Source: Monocercomonoides exilis
Lineage: Eukaryota; Preaxostyla; Oxymonadida; Polymastigidae
Assembly (NCBI GenBank): GCA_001643675.2
Contig: LSRY02000012.1
Location: 436,501-500,500, forward strand
Direction of reading: 5' to 3'
Length of the DNA: 64,000 bases
The notes beneath the pieces were generated by a model that saw only the letters and a list, made by a program, of their open reading frames with translations, was not told the origin of the DNA and ran no database searches. The position numbers were made by a program, and so were the translations under genes. Positions 23,292-35,900 of this stretch are shown here, in pieces (position 1 is the stretch's first letter; every line of letters begins with the position of its first letter).

Positions 23292-23813
23292 TTAAGGAGG
23301 GCAATCGAATGAAGAAAGACTATCAGGATACGCAGGAAGAACTTTTTCTTCGAAACCCGAACTGGCTGTAGAAGGTGCTACTGAAGATTTTGCATTAAAT
23401 ACAGTTGGTGGCTCCGCAGAATATGACTGAATTGGACATCCTTGCGAAGGAGCAGAATATTGCATTGACGGCTGATATGCATATTGTGTAGATGGTTGAG
23501 AAGGATATACTTGGGGGGTGCAGGGATATGCAACTTGAGGAGGACAAAATCCAGGCGAAGGAGGAATACAGTGATAGGAAGAAGGAATAGGAGGGCGAAT
23601 CTGAGGTTGAGCAAAAATTGGCGGAGCAAATGTCCTTGAAATTGGGTTTGACATTGTGAACATCATTCTTTCCATGCGAGTAATTGTCCTTCGTGGTTCA
23701 TCAAAAATGTCGTGGCGGTGATGATGGAAAAAAGGCGGCGGATGTTGCCTTGGCGGACTATGATAACGTGGCCCACTTTCAAATAATATATCAAATCCAG
23801 GACCAGAAAACAT
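23292..23813 (-). CDS. Pro/Tyr/Gln-rich small protein of unknown function
   Basis: 173 residues from ATG at 23813 to TAA at 23292. The N-terminal third is His/Pro-rich (HHHRHDIFDEPRR) with one short amphipathic helix containing MERMMFTM. The remainder is a chain of Pro-, Tyr-, Gln- and Ser-containing pieces (PSQPSTQYAYQPSMQYSAP), like the disordered tails of RNA-binding or vesicle-coat proteins. No domain is visible. Overlapping ORFs on the same strand use other frames and lack this composition bias. Confidence that it is a real gene is moderate: the frame is long and compositionally consistent, and it sits between two genes of normal density. An upstream exon cannot be excluded. Confidence 0.55.
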   Translation of the reverse strand: MFSGPGFDILFESGPRYHSPPRQHPPPFFHHHRHDIFDEPRRTITRMERMMFTMSNPISRTFAPPIFAQPQIRPPIPSSYHCIPPSPGFCPPQVAYPCTPQVYPSQPSTQYAYQPSMQYSAPSQGCPIQSYSAEPPTVFNAKSSVAPSTASSGFEEKVLPAYPDSLSSFDCPP

Positions 23814-24060
23814 TTATATAATCAGAAATACGGATAAATATAAAAACAGAGTTTAATATGGGAAGATTGAAAAAATCGTATAACCATACCAAAATAGTTT
23901 TGATCAAATGTTTAAAACAAAGACTTAAATTTTCAGTATATCCTTTGGATAATAAAATAATGCTTGTAAACAATGAAAATTTTGTAAAAGAGAAATGAGT
24001 ATTAATGCCTTTTTTTATTTGTGAGATGAAAGAATATTTCAAAAGAAAACAGAAAAATTT

Positions 24061-24812
24061 TTAGATCATATCATCCATTGGCAAAGGAAGTGCAGCTGCT
24101 TCCGCAACCTCTTGTTGGATTTGAAGTGCAAGAGTTGGATCCATTTGGATTTCTGGTGGCATTAACGCCATTTGTTCCACCAAGGAAACTGATGGATCTC
24201 CGAGAAGTTTTGACAAAAGCATCAAATATGGCTTTTCGATGTTGTAGTTCGATTTTGCTGAAATTTCAACATATTGCAAGTTCTTCTTGCGATGGAAAGA
24301 TACTTGTTTTGTTTTAACTTGTCTGTCTTTCACATCAACTTTGTTTGCAACGAGAACGATGGGAATGTTTTCACAAACACGAGTAAGATCTCTGTACCAT
24401 TTCTCAACGTTGTTGTATGTTGCACGTGAAGTCACATCGAACATAAGAATTGCGCAATGTGCTTGAATGTAATATCCATCTCTCAATCCACCAAACACTT
24501 CCTGTCCAGCTGTATCCCAGTTGCAGAAAGTGATCGGTCCGTGGTTTGTGTGAAGAGTGAGGTTTGTCACATCAACACCAACTGAATTAAAAATTTCAAA
24601 ATTCACATAGGACACCATATAAATAACCAAGTTCACAAACTTGTGGCAATATATCTCTTTTCGAATTCTCCAGTTCTGTGACGTGTCACAAATGTTGTTT
24701 TTCCAGTTCCACCATCACCAACAAGAACAAGTTTAAAAGTTGGAACTGATGGGGCTGCAACCGGTGCAGAAGTCATTGCGGGAGCAGGAGCAGGAGCGCC
24801 AAAAATTGACAT
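24061..24812 (-). CDS. Ran GTPase
   Basis: Two exons, 24812-24641 and 24581-24061, with a 59-bp GT-AG intron in phase 1; 230 residues. Ran drives nucleocytoplasmic transport and spindle assembly by binding importins and exportins in its GTP form. The P-loop [14 protein letters not shown], the switch I region with ATIGVDV, switch [20 protein letters not shown], the guanine-specificity NKVD and the SAKSNYN motif are all present. [10 protein letters not shown] and FHRKKNLQY are diagnostic for Ran among small GTPases. Two oddities: an N-terminal extension of ~23 residues rich in Ala and Pro, and a C-terminus LPMDDMI in place of the strongly acidic DEDDDL end that regulates importin-beta binding. 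The splice junction lies within the switch I segment. Confidence 0.95.
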
Positions 24813-24982
24813 TCGATCTTCAGATATACGACAAAAGGGTTAAAATACCAGTTGAGGAAATATAGATCGTTGAAGACCCAGTATAAATTATGAAATTGTG
24901 AATGGAATTGGAAAAAATAGAAGAAAAACTCAAACGTATGATTAAGAACTAAATTACTGTCACTGTGATGAATAGCTAACGA

Positions 24983-25878
24983 ATGATAAATGCATTTGGC
25001 TGTATTGCAACGTTAGGTCTTGAGGAACGCATTCACAAATTTGATCATTATCCAATTATTTCTCCAAGTGAAGTTCGATGCAGAAATGGTTGCAAATCAT
25101 TACAGATGAGATCTGCAGTATTTAAGCATGTAGATTTGCTATATCGCACGCAGACTCTTTCTCAAAGAAGGTTGAAATTGTATTTTTATGTAATTGAAAT
25201 CAATATAATACGAAAATATCTTCAGAATACAATTGGATGCTCCATCAAAATACCATTTGTGCAAGAGCATTCTTATGAAGAATTCTAAGTGTTCAAGATC
25301 AGATTGTAAAGATCCAAATAATTCGAAATACTATTTGGTTATGCTTCAATATATGGCAAAATTGGATTGCCAAAAACTGTACCATGTAGTGAGAGATTTT
25401 ACTGGTGGATTAAAAAAGTATTATAATTTCCACGTCGCTCCAGGAATAGTATGATTGGAATTTAAAAAAGAAATTTTTTGTAAATTTTTTTTTTAATTTC
25501 TAAAGGAATCTGAACAACTGACGGGATTTCTTCATAACGGAGTATCGCCATTTGGAACGCTCACATCCATTCCTGTAATTATTGATAAAGGAATTGCTTC
25601 TCTAAAACCAGCATTTTTTTATTTTGGTGGAGGTGATATTGATACGAAACTTGGTTGCTCGGTTTGGCTTTTATAATTTTCATAAGCTTTCTTTGAATGA
25701 TCTTTATTTGATTTGCTTGATGAAGGTCGAAGAATTTCTCCAAAAAACCGGTGCTCGAGTTGCAGATGTAGCTAATCCACGTGATGGAGACTACGAAGGA
25801 AAAGATACGAAATTGGATGATGACGAAGATGATGACGAAGATGATGTTTGCGAAAAAGAGTCAATTGAAGAAAAGTAG
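24983..25878 (+). CDS. free-standing YbaK/ProXp-type aminoacyl-tRNA deacylase
   Basis: Four exons, 24983-25170, 25226-25448, 25506-25661, 25726-25878; introns 55-64 bp; 239 residues; phases agree. The core has the YbaK/EbsC hallmarks: a lysine followed by a hydrophobic strand at CKSILMKN, then YYLVMLQYMAKLDCQKL, the SEQLTGFLHNGVSPFG substrate-loop region with the GxxPFG turn, IPVIIDKGI, and FYFGGGDIDTKL. Such proteins clear wrongly charged tRNA (for example Ala- or Cys-tRNAPro) in trans. The N-terminal ~60 residues and the Cys-rich inserts (NSKCSRSDCKDP) are extra, and the last 25 residues are Asp/Glu-rich. It is divergent from Ran, and the ~170-bp gap between their ATGs probably holds both promoters. 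The substrate cannot be told from sequence. Confidence 0.8.
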
Positions 25879-26209
25879 TCAAGCAATTTATTTATTGTCT
25901 TTTCGTTGAAGCACTTTTGATGTTTGTTTTTGCAATAATTCAAAAATGTGTTTTCTTTTTGAATAAAAAAAGATAAATATTCAATTTTTTAACAGAGCAA
26001 ATTCTTTTAATTATGTTTTAAGGTTTTGGCTTTATTTTAGCCAAAAGAAACAAATAAAACAACCATAAATTAAAAATAAAAGTCGAAAAAAAGGAAAAAT
26101 GAAAACACTTTTCCTTTATAAAAGAATAACACCAAAATATTAAAGAAGTGAAAGCATCGTCTCTTTAAAGAAGTCCGACGCGAAGCAAAAGACGAATATC
26201 GTGCTCACC
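25879..26209. other. AT-rich spacer between convergent genes
   Basis: Short spacer with A/T-runs. No features recognised. Confidence 0.5.
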
Positions 26210-27853
26210 CTACTCGTGATAATAGGGGAACACTTCGAAATCATTGTACAGTACTCTACCTTCGAAATCATAGTGAAGCGGGCGGTAGCAATGTTCACAG
26301 AAAAAGAATGGATCTTCAGTTGCCATTCTGTCCCGATATGTGACATAACTAGAATTAAAGAATATGAAGGACAACCATATGAAATAAAATAATATAAAGT
26401 TAGTTCATAAATTTCTTTTTAAAATAAAGAAAAAAAAATTACAAACCGAGCAGGGAAGATATCACAGATTTTGCATTTCCTTCTTCTAATCTTTGCTTGG
26501 AAGATATGACGTGGATAAGACGAATATGTTTGGACGTCCATGTGTGTGGCAATTCTAACTTCAGTGAAAACGATATTATGTTCGCAAGAACCCTGATGAA
26601 CGTATAAATATGGATGACCAATCTTAATGGTTAAATCTAAAAAGGTGGTATCTTCCATTCGCTTGGAGCTATACATTCCGACAGAAGGAATGGTGTATCG
26701 TGCTTTGTCGCTGACCCAATCTGTAATGAATTTTGAATAATCCATGTTCTCAGGAAGACGCATATCATTATAAAAAGTATTTTCAATAAGGAAAAATCCA
26801 GATTTTGTTTGCTGCCCATCCATAAGATAATCCGCAAGACAATATAAACGATCTCTAAGTGCGGTAAGCGATTGAGAGCCAAGTACTTGAAATTCTTGCT
26901 GTTTAAGTAATTTTAAGGGATGGTAGAGGGCAACTGTTATGATAACTTCATTTGGATCTATTGTACGTTCTTCTGGAGCATGAGTTGGCTCCTTCATCAT
27001 TGATGCAATGTAGTTGATTTGTTTATGAGATCTTGTTAATTTGATATCTTGTGCTGTTCTGTATTTTTTTTAGAAAAAATAATTAATTTCAAAATGAACA
27101 TAGAAATTGAACAGTCAATCATAAAAATATATCGAAAATATTGAAAATCAAAATAATGAACCAAATATTTAAAAATATCAAACCTGTTTTTGCATAGCCA
27201 GTATGATTTAAGTCTGCATGGTTTGGGGTCAACTTGGCACTCTCGCTTGGCAATCTCAACATCTTCCAGTCCCTCAGCTGATATATATGTTTCATATATT
27301 GAAATGTTTAATAAAGTTTCATTCAAAATCAGATAAATGAAAATTTCGTCAAGATCATTAACAAGCAATGGGTTGAAAGTAAAATTAAAAAACATGGGTT
27401 ACAAAAACAAAAAAATCATACCACTCTCTTGTTTGATGCCCATTTCTGCCTCCTTGCGGATAATTTTGTCTATAGCTTCATCTATGACCTCTTTTTGTGG
27501 CTTCTGCTTGATATCGGAGCAGCTGTGATGAAAAAAGTTTTTGAATTTCGAATATGATATAATGAAGGTTAATCATCAAAAGAATATAACGATTTCATAA
27601 GTGACGATAAAATATCAAACTCCAAATCCACTTGGTCACGCGACCATCCTTCTGGAATGAAGTCCTCTTCAAATTTTGTAATTTTTCCGCAAACTGTTGA
27701 TTGAAAGTGTCTTAATGATATTAGCCGTTGTCCAAAAGCTGCCATATATTGCAGTTATAGTGGTAAAAATAACACAAAAAATTTGTGTGCTAAGAACCAA
27801 CACAGAAAAAAATTGAACTGGCAAAGTGGGAATATCATGGGTTGATCGCGCAT
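26210..27853 (-). CDS. snRNA-activating protein complex subunit 3 (SNAPC3/SNAP50)
   Basis: Six exons, 27853-27802, 27738-27591, 27522-27422, 27277-27184, 27058-26447, 26348-26210; 381 residues; phases are consistent. SNAPC3 is the zinc-containing DNA-binding core of the complex that recognises the proximal sequence element of snRNA promoters for RNA polymerases II and III. Family signature runs in order: VLGSQSLTALRDRLYCL, SGFFLIENTFYNDMR, SKRMEDTTFLDLTIKIGHPY, the zinc ligands YVHQGSCEHNIVF, RRRKCKICDIFPARYV, and finally DPFFFCEHCYRPLHYDFEG. The family's CxxC, CxxH and CxxC sites are all present. The first exon (start ATG 27853) is the least certain part. Introns of 125 and 144 bp are longer than most in this window. 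Confidence 0.93.
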
Positions 27854-29586
27854 GATCGTACACTCTGTCAACAGTGAATTTTGTAACATTAAAATGTAAA
27901 ATTACATCATCATTGGTTCTATACTCAAAAAAGTGAACAACGAAACAAAACTTTTTGATAACTTTTCGTGTTCGATGAAATATCTTATCAAAAAGAGTTG
28001 CGAACTTTGAAAGTTATTTCAATAAATTTAATGATACTATTTCATCAAAACTACAGAGTAGTTTTATCATTTTTATAATTGTATTCAAACATGCACTTTA
28101 ATATACATATAGACTAACTATTTGCAGAAATCATCATCTTTTTTACTCTTCTTGACAAAGCACTTTCATAAGCATTTGTCTTCAGTGATATTTAAAAAAT
28201 CAAGATGACATTTCACCTAAACATTAACCATTGCACGTTATTTCTCCGATTTCCAGAACTACTGACGAAATCCTCATTTTTGGACATTTCATTGCTCTTT
28301 GCTATTAAATTAAACTTATGTTGATTTTTGAGAGCATCAAGCGAAATACATGAAGTAATCCTGTCATTTAGCGAAGAATATGCCCTTCAGCTACATTCAA
28401 TTGCATCATCTAATTGCACAGATAGAGAAAGAAAAACAACAAATCAATATTAAAGATTATATATGAAGAAATTACCACATCTTCAAAAGCGCTGTTCAAC
28501 ATATCGATTCCAACAACACTTTACATGGAATTGGAATAAAGCTGTTTATAAAAGCGAGGAAAATAAGACCATCGCAGATTGAAGTGATAGAGGAAAATGG
28601 ACTGTCTGTGAATCTGCCTCTACATCACTCTTTAAACAAGAAATGGTTGCACCAAGATCAGTTCAGTTCCAACTGGAAGATTTAAAGAGCTTCAGAAGTG
28701 TACGAAACTGAGGAGAGCATATATCTTGGGGGCTTGAAACTTCAATCAACAGTTTTACAAAAAAATCGCAAATCGAGACACGCATTCAGAAACTATGAAA
28801 GCAAAGCTAGTTGCTTCTTGGATTCGGATCTAAAGAACAGAATGCAGCATTGTCATACAGAGATGAAGAGGAGCAAAACTTCAAAGAGGTTTGCTTTGAT
28901 GCATCGTTGATCGAAGTCAGTGTACCTTGGAAGGAACTAGCCTGCTTTTCAGAACAAAAGCAACACTCTTTTCATTCCAAGCATTTGTTGCTGAAATTAG
29001 TGCGACTTTGTACTATCCTTAACTATAGTCTGTCAGTCTTTATGTTTACCCACATGTTCAATACAACGTGAAGGAGAGAATTATTTAATTGGTTCGAAAC
29101 GAAGGAAATGGAGAAACATCCGTTTATGAATGATTTATCTAATCCGAAACAGAATCGATCAATTCCCTGAACAAAGATATTTGCGATTTCTGTGGCTTAA
29201 CATTGGAGCGTGAGAACTGAAGTTATCTAATTATGAAGTCCTTTGCGTTAAGGTAAGCGGAAAAGCTGCCTTTTGTTCAGATGGGAATTCAGATTAGGAA
29301 AAGTCAGTGCTCAGATAATAATAAAGTTTGAGTCTTATATTTTGTTTTTCAGCAAAGAGGCTCTTTCGCAATGATACGTAATTGGATCGATGCGACTTTG
29401 TATGTAGCAAAGCTAATAATCAAATTAAGTTTGTTGAGCACGTAAAAAATACAAAAGTCGGATTATTTTTTTGATTTTCAGAAAAATCAATTGATTTTTA
29501 TACGATTGTATTGCCTTATTTTTTGAAATAACCAGAATTTTCGTTTTGCATCTCAAATAAAGAAATAATCAACTGTGTTTTTGCTT

Positions 29587-29656
<70 letters not shown>

Positions 29657-29974
29657 CATTTTTTTATCCAGGAGTGTTTCAACAAAAAAGACTTCAAATA
29701 ACAGTTTTTTAACGCCTTGCCTTATTCAAACAGAATAAACAAGAAAAAAGAAATGTAAATAATACAGACAAGTGGAATAATAAAGCTATAACGATTTCGC
29801 GTAACAAATACCTGCGAATCACCTTCAAACAAAAACAACAAAAAAAGATAGGAAAAAAAAAAAACATAAAAACAGATAAAAATAAATACATAAAAAGACG
29901 CACAAAAACAAAATAAATGTGAAAGCGAAATAAAATAATGAAATTTTTCTTTCTTTTCTTTCTAAAAATAAGAT
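27854..29974. other. relic-rich intergenic region
   Basis: About 2.1 kb between divergent SNAPC3 and the CLC 3' end. It has no intact gene. Around 28.6-29.2 kb the base composition is more coding-like, and short retroelement-like peptides appear (for example PEQRYLRFLW at 29166-29195), but the frames are broken. A 65-nt poly(T) follows. Confidence 0.5.
29588..29652. repeat. 65-nt poly(T) tract
   Basis: Uninterrupted run of 65 T residues on the plus strand, about 320 bp beyond the stop codon of the CLC gene. It could be the poly(A) tail of a reverse-transcribed insertion lying on the minus strand, or a simple-sequence expansion or assembly-sensitive site. Confidence 0.9.
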
Positions 29975-32900
29975 TTATTGAGTTTTTTGATGCTTCCTGT
30001 GCTTCCTTTTCTTCTTTCGCTCGTGTTTAGCTGACGATCTGAGCTCCTTCTCAATGTAGTCCTTCACATACAGCTCTGTAAAATCGCTCTTAAACAAGAA
30101 CCCTACAAACCGCCCTTCATACGTGACGAGGCAGTGATCCAGCGCGAGCAGGTGGAAAAGCGCATGCGCTTTTGACAGAGGCGTTTTGACAGACATGTTG
30201 AACGGCGTCGGATCAATCATCACAAATGAAGATGTCAGATCGATCTCAGCCAACTCGCTGTCGTCGAAGGGTTCCCGCTTTCCAAGCGGCTGGGGAATGA
30301 AAAGAGAGCGCGAATGGCTCAAAACAGGGGCTGGCTCATGTTCTTCCTGTGGATGCTGCTGAAAGCCCTCGTTCAGTCTAGCTTGACTGTTGTTGTTCTG
30401 TGTTGGTTGAGATGTGGCGGCATTGCTTTCATCTGAAGTTGCAATATTTGAAGTAAAACTAGTTGTATCGAAAGTGGCAGATGAACTGCTCAGAAGATTG
30501 CCATCAATTTTTGACTGATGAAGAGGCTGCGAAAGATCATAAGAAAACGAAAGAGACGCAGAAGCCCTGTTGCTTGGCGGCACGAAAAAGGCGGAGCCAT
30601 CTGCTCCTTTGCTAATTGTATTGGATGAATTATTGGGAGTGTAAACTTGGAACGAAGGAGACTGAGCTGGCAGTTGCGACACAGCAGATGTTATCAGATG
30701 AACATCTTCTAAAGATAACCCCCGCTTATCCCGCTTATCCTTCCTGCCATTCCCTTGCTGATACTTGCTGAAAATGACCCGCGCCAAATACAGCCGCTTC
30801 AGGCGCATGATCTTCACCCACTCAGAAAGCACATCGTCAGTCACGTTCAGATTTGTCTGGATCGGAATGTGTGGAATGAAGCGGTGCTGCACAATGTGGC
30901 GGATGAGCGCCAGAGACGGTGCGTGTGCCTGCGTCTGTGCTTGTGAGTGCGTTGGTGAATATGAATGTGAATGCGTTGGAGATTGTGATTGTGTTTGTGA
31001 CTGCATCTGTGTCTGCATCTCATTCGAAAGCGAAGATAAGAACTGCATCTGCCTGGGTGTGAGCAATAGAGTTGGTACAAGAGAAGACGAAGAGACCGCA
31101 ATCTGTGAATTGAGCATGATGTTCTTTGAAGACGCGGTGTGGGAGTGAGGTAAAGGCGAGGCAGGCGTTGCTGGCCGGGTTGTGCGACTGCGCAATCCCA
31201 TTCCGTCTGTCTGAGCAGCAGCTGGAGGTTGAACGAAAGAAGCATCAAAACTCGAGGAAGGAAACGCAAACAATGTCCGCTCTTTGAACGCAAAAATGAA
31301 AGATGAAGTGAATATCCTAAATGCACAGCTATGTGTATCAACAGAAAACGGGGAAGAGTGTTGATTAGAAACAGAACTCCCAGACGCGCTCAACAGCACA
31401 GCGGGATCAAAATATTCGCTGTCCTGGAACACAAGAGGCCGAGGCAGGCCAGCGGAGATCTCTTTGGCTTTGGACTGGCCCACTTCAAACGCAAAAAACA
31501 AAGTTTGTGAAGGATCATACGTATCGCATGGATTGGAATGGCGCGACTGTAGCTGTGTCTGCTCCTCGAAAATGTCCTGCTCGCCCAGGAAAGCCAGCTG
31601 GTTCAATGAAGAACTCCCGAATGATGCAGACTCTGAAAGGTCTGACTCTGACTCGCTGTCGGCTGAGGCATCGTGCTGTGTCTGTTGTGTCTGTTGTGCT
31701 TGTTGTGCAGCCTCGTCAGCTGGGGGAACATAAAGCGAGTTCAGCACACGCGCCTCAATGTCGTTGGAGCCTGTCGACTCGACTGAGCTGGTAGAGTCAA
31801 CCAAGCGGCGAGGCTGGTTTGACAGCTTGTGGTGGCTTTTGGAATGGATATTGAATAAATGCATAGTCAAAGGCAGCTGCACCGAGGAAGAGACGGAAGA
31901 GATGGAGGAAGTTGTGGAAGAGGAGCTTTCTGAAGACTCTGAATAGACAGAGCGGGGCGTGTCGCCATCCTGCGAATAAGAGGAGGTGATGAGATGAGGC
32001 ATCGACGGCACTTTTTGGTCTGACTGCAGCTGCTGCTGAGACTTGCTGTTGCTTAAAGGAGGATCTTTCCTGTTGCTGCTTGGTGACTGTTCGGTTGAGA
32101 AATCATCAGAAGCAGCAGCCGAAGAGGAAGCAATCAAGTCGGTTGATCGTAGCGGAGTCAGTAAATCATCCATCGAATCTGCATTGTTCATCTGATCTGA
32201 GTAAGAAGACGTGTCAGAAAGAGGTTGTTGTAGTCGTTGCTGTTGTTGCATCTGGCTTTCCTTCTCACTTTCCGCATTTCTTTGAGTTGCCACTTCTTTG
32301 GAGCCCTCAAAATCCAAAGCTGTTGCAGCAACCTCTGGCAAAAGCGAGGAAGGCGAGCGAGACGCAAAGGCAGCGGCAGACATGTAGTTCTCGTGAACTG
32401 GAGAAGGAGAGTAGCTGTCAGCGTCGCATATAGTGAAAGAGTTATTGCGTGAGTGATTGTGATTGCGCTGACGATGATGGAGACGATGGTGCAGCGGACT
32501 GTTCTCAGTTGAGCGTGGAGAGCGCAAAGCAGACTGCCCCACTGCATTGTTAGTCGCATCTGCTCTGTACAGCTGCGGAGTCCATTCGTGTTCCGATTCG
32601 CTGCTCGATGGGTAAGTGTGCTGCAATGCCGATGTGAACGAGATGGTCTGCGACGATCGCAGAACTGACGGGACGCGCGAGTGATGGCGGTAATGAGTTT
32701 TTTTTGCTTCTGACTGAACTGAATATGGAGAGCCAGCATCTGTTTGTGTAACATTCTGTGAAGGAAGCAACAATAAATTTCTGTATTGTCTCAGAAGCGG
32801 CAGTGACAGTGAGTCGTTTGCGCCTGTTGTGCTGGTTGTGATTGTAGATGTGCTTGTCATTGAGGAGACTGTTCCCATTGACGACAAGCGTGCAATTGAC

Positions 32901-35900
32901 TGTCCATATTGACCGTATTGCCCATACTGCCCTCCATTCTGCTCAGAAGGAATGCTCCGCTTTACATCGTACTGATGCTGCTGTGTCTGTGGGTTGAATG
33001 AGTAGACACTTGAATAGTTCGCTCCAATCACTGGCTCTTGTTGCCTCTGTATCTGCTGTTGTTGATGATGTTGTTGATATTGATGTTTATGATAGGACTG
33101 AGGTTTCAGAGAAGTAGCCCAATATAATGAAGAACCAGAGGAAGAGGTGTGTGACACTGAGGCCTGTGAAGGGAGCGAAGGAGAAGGTGACGGAAAGATA
33201 GCAAAATTCTGCTGGTGGAGGCTTGCAATGGAAGGGGAGCGTGATACATGTGTATAGAACTGGCGGGTGTCTGGTTGGGACAAGCCAAAAGGATAGCTGA
33301 ACTGGGGCGTGTGGAAGGAAGAGTTGCGAAAGATGGATGTGGTGGGCTTCAGTTCATTTGAGTGCAGTGTGAATGTCAGAATCTTCACTTCCTTTTCGGT
33401 GTTTTTCGGCTCAATTCTTTGACAGTTGCTGCGCGAAAGTGTTTCTCTTTGCGTGTGGCTGTGTGGAATTTGTGGCGTCTGCTTCCGTTCTGTTCTTTCT
33501 ACTCGTTCGGACTGTGGCGAAAAATGAAACTCGCTGATTGTTCTTCTTCGCAGCCTCCCGACTGATTCTGTGTTCATTGGACCGTCTTCTTCTTTCATTT
33601 CATCAAATTCGCTTCTTTTTTCATTTTGACTTCTTCCTTCTTCCTCTTCCTCTTCAAAGTTTCTAACTTCTTCTTCCTCCTCTTCTCTTTCCGCCTCTTC
33701 TTCCTCTTCCTCTTCATCATCATCTTCTTCTTCCACTTCGCTTTCCGAAACAATCACATGTGCCATCTTCAGCCTTCTCACAACCTCTTCGTGTGCCAGT
33801 CTGTCTCTCTCTTGTTGTGTTAGACTTTCCCACTCCTCCAGTGGAAGCAGTGAAGAAGGAGCAGGTATCGAACTGCTTCCAGCGAGTGAAGAAGTTGATG
33901 ATGATGAGGCAGATGTTGATGATGATGAAGAAGCTAAAGGTGAAATTGATGCACACGACGAAGACAACGATGAAACTGAAGAAGTGGAATTAATATTCTT
34001 CTGTTTCAGTCTTTTTCTGCTTGAATAAGTCCCATCTGTACTCTTATTGCTGCTATCTTCCCTTTCAAAGGCAACAGCAGGCGAATGCACACGAGAACTG
34101 GGCTGTGAGGACAGTATAGACATCACAGACTTTATCCTGTTCTTGGGCTCTCTGTAAGGCACAGAAAGCGTCCGCCACAGGCTTTCCTTCCGTTCTTTCC
34201 TCAGCTCTTTCCTCATTTTCTCGGCGTCTTTCTTCTTCTGCCGTCTCTCTTTCTCTGCTTTCCTCTGCAACTGCTCGTTGTACTTCCTCTTCTTCGCCTC
34301 TATCCCTGCTTTGACTTCGTCTCTAAACACTGCATGATGATACCCGACACACAAAGGAGCACAGTTTATGCTCTGCACAATTGCTGACTCGAGCAGATGC
34401 GCATTCGACAGCATGTGCTCCAGCGACTCCACACGCACTGCGCCCAGAAGAACTGGGTCGCTCTCACTGCGCACCAGCGGAATGGCCTCCACGCCCATCC
34501 ACTTCGCTTTTGACACCGCTTTCCTGATGGCAGCCAGCGTCGAGCGTGGAAAGAGGAAGATCTTGTGGTGCTTCATCAGATCGCCAGCTGTCAGGAACTC
34601 CGCAGCAACAGACGAAGGCAGCCGCGCAGAGAGCATCGGGATGCGCCGCAGCCGGGCGACGATGTCGTAGAAGGAGTCTCCGAAGCCCCTGCCCACGTAG
34701 CAAGCAGCAATCGTCCCAAACACCACAGGCAGATGCACATTAGGCAGGTTCGTCATCTCCATCACGATCAGTGCGGGGGACACAGCTTGTGTGGATGAAG
34801 CAAGAAAGGCTGCTCCGCCCACTGCGGCGTATGTGGCAGGGGAAGGAAACAGCTCAGGTGCTAAATGATACAGCCCTTCGCCCAAAATACGACCCATCAA
34901 GCCGCCAAGCAGCAGAGAAGACATCACAGCTCCCGATGGCACTGGAAGCTGCAGGCAGAGCGGGCAGAGGATGAACTTGATGACAAACACAACAAGCAGC
35001 GGGAGCATAGGCGTGCTGCGCTCTTCGGGAGAGAAGCTGATGAGCTCATCGAGGCTGTCTGGTGACCCCAGCATCGAATAGAGCAGCGCCCCTGTTCCTG
35101 TGCCGGCAAAGGAGAAGATCGAATAAGGGATTGTGAGGAATCCATTGAGCAAGGCGACTGCACAGACAAGAATGTACCGACGAGAGTAGCGGCTGAAGTG
35201 GCTCAGCATTCGCGTGGCAAGAGACGGCTTGTGGGCAGCTTGGTGGGCGTTTGGTTGTCCGGCTGCAGTGTTATTGTTTGGAGGGGCAGCGATGTTCGCC
35301 ATGGAGATGTCACGGATAACGATTGGGGGGCGAGGCGATTTGGGTTTGTTGACACTACATTGTTTAGCTCCAGCTGATCCTGCTGCTGTTAATGTTGCTG
35401 ATGCTGATGTTGCTTCTTCATTTGGATCGAATGGCGAGTGAGAAGTCTGTTTTCCGTCAAAATGAGGAGAAGATGAAGAGAACTCTTCATCGGCTCTATG
35501 CTCTGCGGAATGAAGCTGAAAAGTGTTTGTTTCTTGAATGCTGCTGATTCCATCTGGCGAGCTTCTGAATGGAGCAGCAGAGGAATCCAATGGCGGTGAG
35601 ACTGACGGAGAGCCGCCCTGTGAAGGAGGAGAATGCTGTGAGCTCTTCTTGTTACACCGGGCAAGCAGCTTCGAAGGGAGGTTGGTGATGCTGAGCGGGT
35701 GATGGCCATATGTGGAATGATACGGTGTTGTGGATCTGGCCAATGGAGAAGTCGATGTGGAGACACGAGACAGAGACAATGGTAGATGCTCTTCTGCTGC
35801 TGCATTTGGAGATAAAGAAGAAGAAATGGAAGGAGATTGCTGCTCCGTTCTTTCATTCTGTACTGCCATTCCCACCAAGTTGTCGTGGCGTGCTGTGTCA

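Noticed and set aside
29090-29100. GGTTCGAAAC resembling a tRNA T-arm
   Set aside because: No matching acceptor or anticodon arms within tRNA distance. Similar boxes at 4930 and 63437 also fail.
32188-32754. 188-codon ORF within the CLC low-complexity insert
   Set aside because: Alternate reading of Ser/Gln repeat DNA. No start context or domain.
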